Shown here: one piece after another, positions 7,828 through 15,871 of the stretch
Layout: each line of letters opens with the position of its first letter
How positions within the stretch are numbered: position 1 is the first letter of the stretch
Origin: an uncultured Bacteroidia bacterium
GTDB taxonomy: Bacteria; Bacteroidota; Bacteroidia; Bacteroidales; UBA932
Reading direction: 5' to 3'
NCBI GenBank assembly: GCA_902774145.1
Contig: CACYHC010000033.1
Coordinates: 1-32,758, forward strand
Length of the DNA stretch: 32,758 nucleotides
Made by a program: the position numbers and the translations under genes
Notes under the pieces: generated by a model
Told to the model about the DNA's origin: nothing
The model's database searches: none
Seen by the model: only the letters and a program-made list of their open reading frames with translations

Positions 7828-9498
7828 ATGAAAGTTTACATGAAGAATATATTCAGCAAAATAGCGTTCATCGCTGTGGCATCGCTCGCATTGTCATCGT
7901 GCAATAAAGAGCCTGATTACAGCAAAACGTCGGAACCCCGGATCAGCCTCATGATGGAGGAACTCCGTCCCGACCTAAACAGAGTGGACAACACCCCTGT
8001 CGTATGCGTTGTCTTCTCCGAGGCCGGTCTCAAGAGCGTCAATGTCTACATCACGGAAAATGAGACTGAGATTCTTCTCAACTCCATCACCGAATTCAAG
8101 GATGTACATCAGTATTCCGTAAAGGAATCACCCTTATGGAACGAAGGAATCAACAGCGTACGCATCGTAGCGACGGACGTTGCAAACCGCAGTGTGGAAG
8201 CGACGATGGGAGTTGTCGTGACTCCGGTACTTCCCGCTCCGGCAATCAGCTTCGGCACGGAAATCATCGTGATTGACGAGCGGAAGGAAGACCCGACATC
8301 TGTGGAAACCACCTTCGACGTAGTGTCGTCCAATACACTTGTGAGCGTTTCCGCAAAGCTCTTCAGGGCGGAGGGAGCCCAGGATGTTGTTCTCACCCCT
8401 TCTTTCAAACCTGGTTCAGCGTCCTATTCATTCAGCCAGACTATCGACTACGCCAACGGCGACCGGGCCTTCCAGGTTACAGCCACCGACAACAACGGCA
8501 AGATGAAGATCGAGACGCTTCCTATCAACTACATCCCGGCGCCCGCGCCCGAATTCAAGTGCAAAGGCACGACGACGCTCGACCCCATCACGGTACGCAG
8601 TTCCGAAACCAGGACATACACTTTCAATGTCACTTCGGAGACTGGTCTGAGTGCCGTAGAGGTATTCAAGGTTATGAAGGACATACAGGGCAATGACAAG
8701 GACGAACTCCTTGATGTCAAGTACTATGAGGCGTCCACGGATTTCGATGTCGAGTACGCGTATACGTTCGAAGGCTTCGACAATGCAAGCCACGCCATCA
8801 AGTTCGTAGCCACAGACCGCCTGAACCACTCTTCTGCAGTCAGGATTCCTGCAACGGTCGATCTTCGTCTCGGCGAGAGCATCATCATCGGTTCACAATA
8901 TAACTCGAAGAACCCTCTTATATTGGAAGGCTATCCCGGAGAGGCATACTGCTTCTTCTCTGTAAGGGACTTCAAGACCTACAGCCTCTTCTACTTCTGG
9001 GAGCCGTCCAACAGAAGAAACATAGACTTGTTCTACTTTGCATGGAACTACGGAAGTGCAAGCGACAACGGCGTACGTATCATGCGTGCAAATGAGGACC
9101 GTTCGGGTAACGATGCAGAGCGTTACCTGGCATACACAGATCCCGAAGATCCTTCAAAGAACATTCCTGAACTCGTTTCTACCGGTGACTGGGCGCAAAA
9201 CAGAAATGCGACCCTCATCAAGAAGTTGACGGATACCTATAAGTTCAACTTCGACAATGCCACCGTTGCCGACCTCACAAGCCCCCAGATTCTCTCTTAC
9301 CTCAATCAGGGCAAGACAAGTGCCGACTGGGTAGGTCTCAAGGCCGGCGACTGTCTCGTTTTCAAGACAGGGACACTCTCGACGGCACCCAGTTGCTGCG
9401 GTATCATAAAGTTCGAGACCGTTTCAGGTTCCAAGAACGACTTCGGGAAATCACCCGTATACATCGAGATTTCCATCAAAGCACAGTTAGTAGACTAG
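7828..9498 (+). CDS. Ig-rich lipoprotein, putative surface glycan-binding protein
   Basis: A 556-aa lipoprotein with signal peptide and lipobox ALSSC (Cys25). The ATG at 7828 is chosen because it follows the previous stop by two bases and gives a normal SPII signal; 7840 (MKNIFSK) is an equally plausible start. After the cysteine come about three beta-sandwich (Ig/bacterial-cadherin-like) repeats, each ending in a strand such as SVRIVATDVANRS, AFQVTATDNNGK or AIKFVATDRLNHS. A distinct C-terminal domain (about 360-556) is rich in aromatic residues (YCFFSVRDFKTYSLFYFWEP), which suits carbohydrate stacking. The position after SusCD, the lipidation and the Ig stalk fit a surface glycan-binding protein (SusE/F-position). 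I do not recognise a named family for the C-terminal domain. Confidence 0.65.
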   Translation: MKVYMKNIFSKIAFIAVASLALSSCNKEPDYSKTSEPRISLMMEELRPDLNRVDNTPVVCVVFSEAGLKSVNVYITENETEILLNSITEFKDVHQYSVKESPLWNEGINSVRIVATDVANRSVEATMGVVVTPVLPAPAISFGTEIIVIDERKEDPTSVETTFDVVSSNTLVSVSAKLFRAEGAQDVVLTPSFKPGSASYSFSQTIDYANGDRAFQVTATDNNGKMKIETLPINYIPAPAPEFKCKGTTTLDPITVRSSETRTYTFNVTSETGLSAVEVFKVMKDIQGNDKDELLDVKYYEASTDFDVEYAYTFEGFDNASHAIKFVATDRLNHSSAVRIPATVDLRLGESIIIGSQYNSKNPLILEGYPGEAYCFFSVRDFKTYSLFYFWEPSNRRNIDLFYFAWNYGSASDNGVRIMRANEDRSGNDAERYLAYTDPEDPSKNIPELVSTGDWAQNRNATLIKKLTDTYKFNFDNATVADLTSPQILSYLNQGKTSADWVGLKAGDCLVFKTGTLSTAPSCCGIIKFETVSGSKNDFGKSPVYIEISIKAQLVD

Positions 9499-9500
9499 AT

Positions 9501-12500
9501 ATGAAGAAATTTTTGACCTGTCTGCCAGCGCTCATGCTGTCATTCTCCGCACTTGCGGAGGAGGTCGTCTATGATGTTGTCATATACGGAGGCAATTCCT
9601 CCGGTGTCATTGCCGCTTACAGCGCTGCCAAAACCAAGCTGAAAGTTGCTCTCATCGAGCAGACGCGGCACATCGGAGGACTTACCACAAGCGGAATCGG
9701 CCATATAGACATTGGCTGGCCTCAAACAGTGGGCGGTTACACGCGCGAATTCCTTCGCCGTGCAGGAAAACATTACGGCAAGGCAGATGCCATCGCCACC
9801 GACATAGAATGCAGCGTTGGCGAAACGGTCTTCAAGGAAATGCTTGAGGAGACGGATGTCGATGTATTCTATCAGACCAGGCTCCGGCAAAAGGATGGGG
9901 TCAGGAAAGACGGAACCACAATCACAGGTATCGTAATGGAGGACGGCCGTGAATTCAAGGCCCGGACCTTTATCGACGCCAGCTACGAAGGAGATCTGAT
10001 GGCCCAGGCCGGAGTTACCTACATCGTTGGGCGCGAACCCGCCGACTTGTACGGAGAGTCGGCCGCCGGCGTCCAGTCGTACAAGACACTCACGGTACTG
10101 AACCGCGGACAACTCGATACGGTGCTCATGCTCCGACGCCGCTTCCCCATGGATGTCGTTCCCGGTGAAAAGCAGGCCAAGGGTGCAGGAGACGGCAGAA
10201 GCCAGGCTTATGTATACAGGCTTTGCGTAACGGACAACCCCGACAACAGGGTTGCATTCCCCAAACCGGCCAACTATGTACCCGAACGTTATCTCCTCAA
10301 GTTGAGAAGAATTCAGAGACTCAACCTTACGAAGTTCAAGCAGGTTCTGACGCTGTACCCTCTCCCCAACCACAAGTATGACCTGAACCATATGGATCTG
10401 CTCAACGCCTCGTGGAACTACCCTGAAGGTGATTATGCCACCAGAAAGATGATTGACGAGTACCACAGGGCGTACCAGCAGGGCTATCTCTATTTTCTGG
10501 CGAACGATCCCCGCGTTCCCGCAGCGCTTCAAGAAGATGTGCGCCGTTACGGTCTGGCAAAAGACGAATTCGCGGACAACGAGAACTGGCCTTATCAGCT
10601 CTATATACGTGAGGGCAGGAGGATGGTCGGAGAGTATGTCATGAAACAGTTCGATGCCTGGGACAGGCCTCACAAAGACGATGCCGTGGCCATCGGGTCC
10701 TATTTTCTCGATTGCCACCTCGTGTCGTCCATCCTCACGGGGGAAGGAAGGATAGAAGAGGAAGGCGTGTTCGAAAATACACCTTACCGTCCCTATCAGA
10801 TTCCTTACCGAAGCATTGTCCCCAGAAAGGATCAGTGTACGAATCTGTTCGTCACCTCATGCATATCGGCTTCCCATGTCATTTATGCATCTTTGCGCAT
10901 GGAACCGGTATATATGATGCTCGGTCAAGCTGCAGCGGCGGCTTCCTCGCTCGCCATCGGGAAGGGAACCACCGTCCAGAACGTCAATATAGAGGAACTT
11001 CAGGCCCTGCTTAAACAGCATGGCCAGATCATCAGCTATGATCCGCCTGCAAACATGTATCTGAGACAGCAGGATTACGATGGAATCGTCCTCGACGACA
11101 CCAACGCCACTCTCGTAGGAAATTGGGGGCACTCCGTAGCTCAGGGACCCTTCATGAAGGTCGACTATGTATTCGCGCATGCCAATAAAAATGGAACGGC
11201 GACGGCAACCTATAATCCTTTCATTGAAGAGAAGGGGAGCTACGAGGTATTCGTGATGTACGCAGCCGGCGGAAACCGGTGCGGAAGCGTGCCGGTGACC
11301 GTCATCGACAGGAAAGGATCGCATACGGTCTATATCAACCAGAAGACAGCGCCTTCAGATGGGGAATGGGAGAGCCTGGGCATCTTTGAGTTCGCTCCCG
11401 ACAAGGAACACAAGGTGATAATCAGTAACCGAAGCGAGAGCCCGGGGGTAGTCATTGCCGACGGGGTAAGGGTCGTAAGGAAAGAAACGGCAGGGAAGAA
11501 AGCCGTGAACCCCAAAACGAAAGTCGCTCCGATAGTTGCAGTCAAGGTCCCCGCCGGCGAGAAACAGAGCGGTCTCTTCCGCGCCGAGGCTCTTGGCGTA
11601 AAGCTGCCCGTATATGAACTCAAAGTCTCCCCTGTCGACAGGAAGGACCGGCTCAAGGGAATGGATGACAAGAAGAACACGCATCAGTTCTATGAGATGG
11701 CCGCTTTCACCTATTTCGATATCCAGGGAAAGACCACCGTCAAGGTAAGTTCAGACAGCGGCATCAAGAGTGTGAAGGTTCTCCCCTCTTCTTACGGCAT
11801 CAAGGCAGAGATCAGGGACGGCGCGGCGTTCGTCGATGTGCTGCCGGGGCAGAATCTTACCGTGGAGATAAACGGAGACGAATACCATTCGCTCCACATT
11901 TTTGCCAATAAAATGGAGACGGAGAAAGTTGACAGAAGTAATCCGAATGTCATCTACTTCGGTCCCGGAGTCCATAAAATCGGCCGTCTGGTCGTTCGCG
12001 ACAACCAGACCCTCTATGTTGCAGCCGGGGCGGTTCTCATGTGCGACACATCCGACAAGCCCGACGGAGGGCCTTACCTTCCAAGCATCACCCTTGCCGG
12101 CAAGAACATCAGAGTTTGCGGACGTGGTATCATCGACGGTTCGCTCTGCCCCAATCTCGGAAGGAACCTGATGTGCGTGGAAAAATGCGGAAATGTCACC
12201 ATAGAGGGTGTAATTCTCAGGGACAGCGGCGTATGGACACTCCCCGTAAGGCATAGCGAGAATGTTACCATAGACAACGTCAAGATACTCGGATACAGGG
12301 CAAACTCCGACGGAATTGACATTTGCAACAGCAGAACAGTTCTTGTCCAGAACTGTTTTATCCGCACGCTGGATGACCTGATCGTCCTCAAGACGCTTCT
12401 GAACGGCGGCGAGTGCCGCGACGTCACCGTACGCAAGAATGTACTTTGGAACGAGGTTGCGCATGCCCTCAGCATAGGTGCGGAAATCAACCATGACATC

Positions 12501-12884
12501 AGCAACGTTGTCTTTGAGGATTGCGATGTTATCCACGACAAGGGGCGCGAATGGAGCCTCAGGGTTTATCATTGCGACAACGCCCTCGTCAAAAATGTCC
12601 TTTTCAGGAATATAAGGATAGAGGAAAGCCAGAGTTTCATATCGCTTTGGATCAACAAGGCGGTATGGAGTTCCGGGAACGGCCGCGGCCATATCGATGG
12701 CGTTTCGTTCAAGGACATCACCGCCTCCAGGATAAGCAACCCTGTGATAGAGATTCTCGGCTATGACGGGGACCATAAAGTAGAGAACGTTTCATTCTCC
12801 AACATCAAGGTGGAAGGAAAGAGTGCGGGCGACGAGATGCTGCGCACAAATGAATTCACAGACAAAATAGGCAAACTGCGATGA
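9501..12884 (+). CDS. Fusion: exported FAD-dependent oxidoreductase, golvesin-like domain, GH28-like beta-helix
   Basis: This 1127-aa fusion has a signal peptide (about 1-19, ALA cleavage). A PF12831-type FAD oxidoreductase follows, with Rossmann GGNSSG at 30-35, RHIGGLTTSGIG and FIDASYEGD. A golvesin/xanthan-lyase-like beta domain (about 530-660) begins GIVLDDTNATLVGNW. A dextranase-like sandwich (YFGPGVHKIG, YVAAGAVL) leads into a right-handed beta-helix (about 790-1127). The helix has GH28-like acids: N935-S-D937, D958-D959, H988 and R1021. D937 to D958 (21) and H988 to R1021 (33) match the spacing in Aspergillus polygalacturonase II (D180/D201, H223/R256). The RIK lysine is a tyrosine and the GHG glycines are alanines, so the substrate probably is not polygalacturonate. 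The ATG at 9501 gives the signal peptide; an upstream start at 9393 does not. Its last codon and stop overlap the GH97 ATG (ATGA). Confidence 0.8.
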   Translation: MKKFLTCLPALMLSFSALAEEVVYDVVIYGGNSSGVIAAYSAAKTKLKVALIEQTRHIGGLTTSGIGHIDIGWPQTVGGYTREFLRRAGKHYGKADAIATDIECSVGETVFKEMLEETDVDVFYQTRLRQKDGVRKDGTTITGIVMEDGREFKARTFIDASYEGDLMAQAGVTYIVGREPADLYGESAAGVQSYKTLTVLNRGQLDTVLMLRRRFPMDVVPGEKQAKGAGDGRSQAYVYRLCVTDNPDNRVAFPKPANYVPERYLLKLRRIQRLNLTKFKQVLTLYPLPNHKYDLNHMDLLNASWNYPEGDYATRKMIDEYHRAYQQGYLYFLANDPRVPAALQEDVRRYGLAKDEFADNENWPYQLYIREGRRMVGEYVMKQFDAWDRPHKDDAVAIGSYFLDCHLVSSILTGEGRIEEEGVFENTPYRPYQIPYRSIVPRKDQCTNLFVTSCISASHVIYASLRMEPVYMMLGQAAAAASSLAIGKGTTVQNVNIEELQALLKQHGQIISYDPPANMYLRQQDYDGIVLDDTNATLVGNWGHSVAQGPFMKVDYVFAHANKNGTATATYNPFIEEKGSYEVFVMYAAGGNRCGSVPVTVIDRKGSHTVYINQKTAPSDGEWESLGIFEFAPDKEHKVIISNRSESPGVVIADGVRVVRKETAGKKAVNPKTKVAPIVAVKVPAGEKQSGLFRAEALGVKLPVYELKVSPVDRKDRLKGMDDKKNTHQFYEMAAFTYFDIQGKTTVKVSSDSGIKSVKVLPSSYGIKAEIRDGAAFVDVLPGQNLTVEINGDEYHSLHIFANKMETEKVDRSNPNVIYFGPGVHKIGRLVVRDNQTLYVAAGAVLMCDTSDKPDGGPYLPSITLAGKNIRVCGRGIIDGSLCPNLGRNLMCVEKCGNVTIEGVILRDSGVWTLPVRHSENVTIDNVKILGYRANSDGIDICNSRTVLVQNCFIRTLDDLIVLKTLLNGGECRDVTVRKNVLWNEVAHALSIGAEINHDISNVVFEDCDVIHDKGREWSLRVYHCDNALVKNVLFRNIRIEESQSFISLWINKAVWSSGNGRGHIDGVSFKDITASRISNPVIEILGYDGDHKVENVSFSNIKVEGKSAGDEMLRTNEFTDKIGKLR

Positions 12885-14881
12885 GAAGATTGTTGATTAT
12901 ACTTGGCGCAGCCCTTCTGGCCCTTCCCGTTCAGGCCAGAGACTATATTCTTAGCTCGCCCGACGGCAAGCTGAACGTCACTGTACAGACAGAACCTGTC
13001 CTTGCATACACGCTCTGTCATGAGGGCGAAATCCTGATCGCGCCTTCTGCAATCTCCATGGAAACGGACCAGGGCGTCTGGGGCGGGAAAATGAAAGTCA
13101 AGAAGTTCCGGAAAAGCAGTGTGAACACTACTTTTGAGACGCCACTCTACAAAAGGGCTCAGGAGACCGACATCTACAACGAGATGGTCCTCGAGAGTAC
13201 TGGATATAAAGTGGTCATGCGCCTCTATGACGAAGGCTTTGCGTACCGTTTCGTTGCAACCGGGAAGAGTGACGTCATTGTGAATTCCGAAAAGGCGGAT
13301 TTCAATTTTGCCGGGGACCACATGGCCTGGGTGCCGTATGTAAGGAAGATGGGAGATTTCAACCAGCAGTTCTTCAACACTTTCGAGAACACCTATGTGC
13401 ACGACAACATCAGCAAATGGGAAAGCGGTCGCCTTGCGTTCCTTCCCCTGATGGTGGAGTATGCATCCGGAAAGAAAATCTGCATCAGTGAATCCGATCT
13501 CAACCATTATCCCGGAATGTACCTGTACAATCCCGACGGAGGGACTTCCCTAGAGGCGGTTTTCGCCCCCTATCCCAAAAAAGAACGTCAGGGCAGCCAT
13601 GATCCGTCTGTCACCATCGGCGGCCATAACAAGGTCGTCGTAGAGAGGGAATCCTATATCGCAAAGTGCGACAAGGGTCAGGCCTTTCCCTGGAGAGTCG
13701 TATGCGTTGCGACAGAAGATGTCCAGCTCCTCGACAACAACCTTGTCTACAAGCTTGCAAGTCCCAGTGTCATCAAGGATCCTTCATGGATCAAACCTGG
13801 ACTCGTCGCCTGGGAATGGTGGAACGACCGGAACATCATTGGAGTGGACTTTGAAGCAGGGGTAAACAATGAGACCTACGAATACTACATCGACTTTGCA
13901 GCTGAAAACGGTATTCCTTATGTCGTTCTCGACGATGGCTGGTATGATGCAAAGGCAGGCAGCGCTTTCGCGGTCGTACCGGAGATTGACCTCAAGCGGC
14001 TCGTCAAATATGCCGGCGAGAGGAATGTAGGTCTTATGCTCTGGGTAGGATACTATGTATTCGACAAGGACATGGAAAAGATCATCGGCGACTACGCCCG
14101 AATGGGAATCAAGGGCTTCAAGCTCGATGCGATCGGACGCGACGACCAGAAGCTCAACGAGTTCTACTATAAAGCGGCCGACATTGCACTCAGGAACAAG
14201 GTCATTCTCGATTTCCACGGCGGAGCAAAGCCTGCCGGGCTCAACAGGACCTACCCCAATGTCCTGAACTTTGAAGGCGTACACGGCCTTGAGCAGTTGA
14301 AAAACAAATCGTACGACTGCGACCTCGTTTCATACGACCTCCAATTCCCCTTCATCCGCAGCGTAGCAGGCCCTGCCGACTACACCCAAGGTGCGATGAA
14401 GAACGGAACCAGGGCAAGCTACCGTTCAATCTGGTCTGAGCCCATGAGCCAGGGAACCCGTTGCCGCCAGCTCGCGGAATACATCGTATTCGACTCCCCC
14501 CTCAACATGCTTTGCGACAGCCCGAGCAACTACATCCGGGAGCAGGAATGCACCGATTTCATCACTTCCCTCCCCACCGTGTGGAAAGAGACGAAAGCGA
14601 TAGATGGAAAGATAGGCGAGTACATAACGATGGCCCGCAAAGATGAAGAAGGCAACTGGTATATGGCCGGCCTTGCTTCCTGGGAAGGAAGAACCGCAGA
14701 ATTCGACCTCTCATTCCTGGACAAGGGCAACTACAAGGCGCTTATTTTCCGCGATGGCGTAAATGCCGGGAGAAACGGCAACGACTACAAACGCGTCGAG
14801 AAGACCGTTCACTCCAGCGAAAAACTCGAAATCGTGATGGCGCCCGGTGGTGGTTTCGCAGTCAAATTATCCAAACTATAA
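12881..14881 (+). CDS. GH97 glycoside hydrolase, retaining (alpha-galactosidase-like) type
   Basis: An exo-acting alpha-glycosidase, predicted periplasmic from its signal peptide (about 1-19, cleavage after VQA). The 666-aa protein has the GH97 order: N-terminal beta-sandwich (about 20-285), a TIM barrel (GIPYVVLDDGWYD, LMLWVGYYVF, GIKGFKLDAIGRDDQ) and a C-terminal beta-domain. D416 in FKLD and E465/E471 in FEGVHGLE correspond, one residue offset, to the nucleophile D415 and E464/E470 of the retaining BtGH97b alpha-galactosidase. The inverting SusB type has glycine at the aspartate position. This mapping uses recalled literature positions. The ATG overlaps the previous stop by four bases (ATGA), implying translational coupling. 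Several positions around the acid/base are unusual: FEGVHGLE where REGVRGQE-like sequence is common. Confidence 0.9.
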   Translation: MRRLLIILGAALLALPVQARDYILSSPDGKLNVTVQTEPVLAYTLCHEGEILIAPSAISMETDQGVWGGKMKVKKFRKSSVNTTFETPLYKRAQETDIYNEMVLESTGYKVVMRLYDEGFAYRFVATGKSDVIVNSEKADFNFAGDHMAWVPYVRKMGDFNQQFFNTFENTYVHDNISKWESGRLAFLPLMVEYASGKKICISESDLNHYPGMYLYNPDGGTSLEAVFAPYPKKERQGSHDPSVTIGGHNKVVVERESYIAKCDKGQAFPWRVVCVATEDVQLLDNNLVYKLASPSVIKDPSWIKPGLVAWEWWNDRNIIGVDFEAGVNNETYEYYIDFAAENGIPYVVLDDGWYDAKAGSAFAVVPEIDLKRLVKYAGERNVGLMLWVGYYVFDKDMEKIIGDYARMGIKGFKLDAIGRDDQKLNEFYYKAADIALRNKVILDFHGGAKPAGLNRTYPNVLNFEGVHGLEQLKNKSYDCDLVSYDLQFPFIRSVAGPADYTQGAMKNGTRASYRSIWSEPMSQGTRCRQLAEYIVFDSPLNMLCDSPSNYIREQECTDFITSLPTVWKETKAIDGKIGEYITMARKDEEGNWYMAGLASWEGRTAEFDLSFLDKGNYKALIFRDGVNAGRNGNDYKRVEKTVHSSEKLEIVMAPGGGFAVKLSKL

Positions 14882-14887
14882 AGAATC

Positions 14888-15868
14888 ATGAAGTTTTTCA
14901 GGTCAATATTCAGCATCGCCCTGCTTTTTGCGGCGATCGCGCCAGCCTCGTCGCAGAGGATTATAAACAGGTACAGCCTTGACCTCGTGAAAATCAAGGA
15001 CGGCTACCGTCTTCAGGATGAGAGCAAGATCCGCAGGTACCAGTTGTTCGATATCGACAACGCGCCCGCAGACATGTTCGTACCCTTCGAGCGCAAGCGT
15101 CTTTTTATCAAGGATGACGACTATCACCAGGCCGAGACCAAGGTGGTCGTATTCAAGCAATACCCCGGATATGATCTCAAAATGGCCATCGACCTTCCAA
15201 AGGAAAGGACAGGCGAGAAACTTCCTTTCATCATCTGGATCCATGGCGGAGGCTGGCATATGGGCGACTTCAACGGCCATAGCCTCCATTCCCGCTACCT
15301 GGCCGGCAACGGCATTGCCGGCGTGAGGATTTCCTACTCTCTGCTCACCCAGGATGCAACATTCGAAGACAGCTGGTCCGACATCCAGGATGCTGTGAAA
15401 TATATCCGTGAGCATGCAGAAGAATATGGGCTGGATCCCTCACGCTTCGGCTTTGCAGGCCACTCTGCCGGCGGCCACCTCGCCGCTTATGCTGCGATGA
15501 GAACCCCGGGAACCAAGCTTCTTGTGGCTTTCAACGGAATCTACGATCTCGTCCACACGGTAAATGAGTTTGTACCCTCCAGCCGTCACGACAAATATTT
15601 CGGACTTTCCTCACTCGAATCCCGCAAGAATGCATCTCCGGTTACGTTCGTTCATCCGGACGCTCCCTACTGCCTTCTTACCTACAGTTCAGGAGATGTG
15701 CTCGTTGACAAGGCACAGGTTGTAACCTTCACCCAAGCCCTCCGCGAGAACAATGTCAAATACGACCTTCTCTACAAAGACTACTATTCACACATGGGAT
15801 TCATCGACACCGACCTGCTGGAACCCACACTCATGCGCGTACTCATCGAAGCGAAAAAAAGACTCTGA
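14888..15868 (+). CDS. Secreted alpha/beta-hydrolase, carbohydrate esterase-like
   Basis: Probably removes acetyl or other acyl groups from a glycan. The 326-aa protein has a signal peptide (about 1-22, SSQ). Its alpha/beta-hydrolase fold shows the oxyanion loop WIHGGGW, the nucleophile elbow FAGHSAGGH (Ser193), the acid in SSGDVLVD and the histidine in YYSHMGF. This matches the BD-FAE/Axe-type esterase families found in PULs, and the length is typical. It starts six bases after the GH97 stop and ends three bases before the next ATG. The pairing with glycosidases suggests deacylation before cleavage; a peptidase of the same fold is less likely because the His-Gly-Gly-Gly-Trp motif favours esterases. 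Confidence 0.85.
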   Translation: MKFFRSIFSIALLFAAIAPASSQRIINRYSLDLVKIKDGYRLQDESKIRRYQLFDIDNAPADMFVPFERKRLFIKDDDYHQAETKVVVFKQYPGYDLKMAIDLPKERTGEKLPFIIWIHGGGWHMGDFNGHSLHSRYLAGNGIAGVRISYSLLTQDATFEDSWSDIQDAVKYIREHAEEYGLDPSRFGFAGHSAGGHLAAYAAMRTPGTKLLVAFNGIYDLVHTVNEFVPSSRHDKYFGLSSLESRKNASPVTFVHPDAPYCLLTYSSGDVLVDKAQVVTFTQALRENNVKYDLLYKDYYSHMGFIDTDLLEPTLMRVLIEAKKRL

Positions 15869-15871
15869 AGA

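Noticed and set aside
9393-9500. Upstream extension of the FAD oxidoreductase fusion
   Set aside because: It overlaps the end of the previous lipoprotein and hides the signal peptide; the ATG at 9501 follows that stop by two bases and gives a normal export signal.
9540-10718. Long antisense frame (392 aa) opposite the FAD oxidoreductase
   Set aside because: It lies entirely inside a clear domain-bearing gene on the other strand, has no recognisable motif or promoter, and reflects the GC-biased codon positions of the sense gene.
11751-12776. Antisense frame (341 aa) opposite the beta-helix region
   Set aside because: Shadow of the sense frame, whose catalytic motifs and repeats are conserved.
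9501-12884. Annotation of the fusion as a xanthan lyase
   Set aside because: Only the golvesin-like middle domain resembles proteins carrying that label; no polysaccharide lyase family 8 catalytic domain is present.
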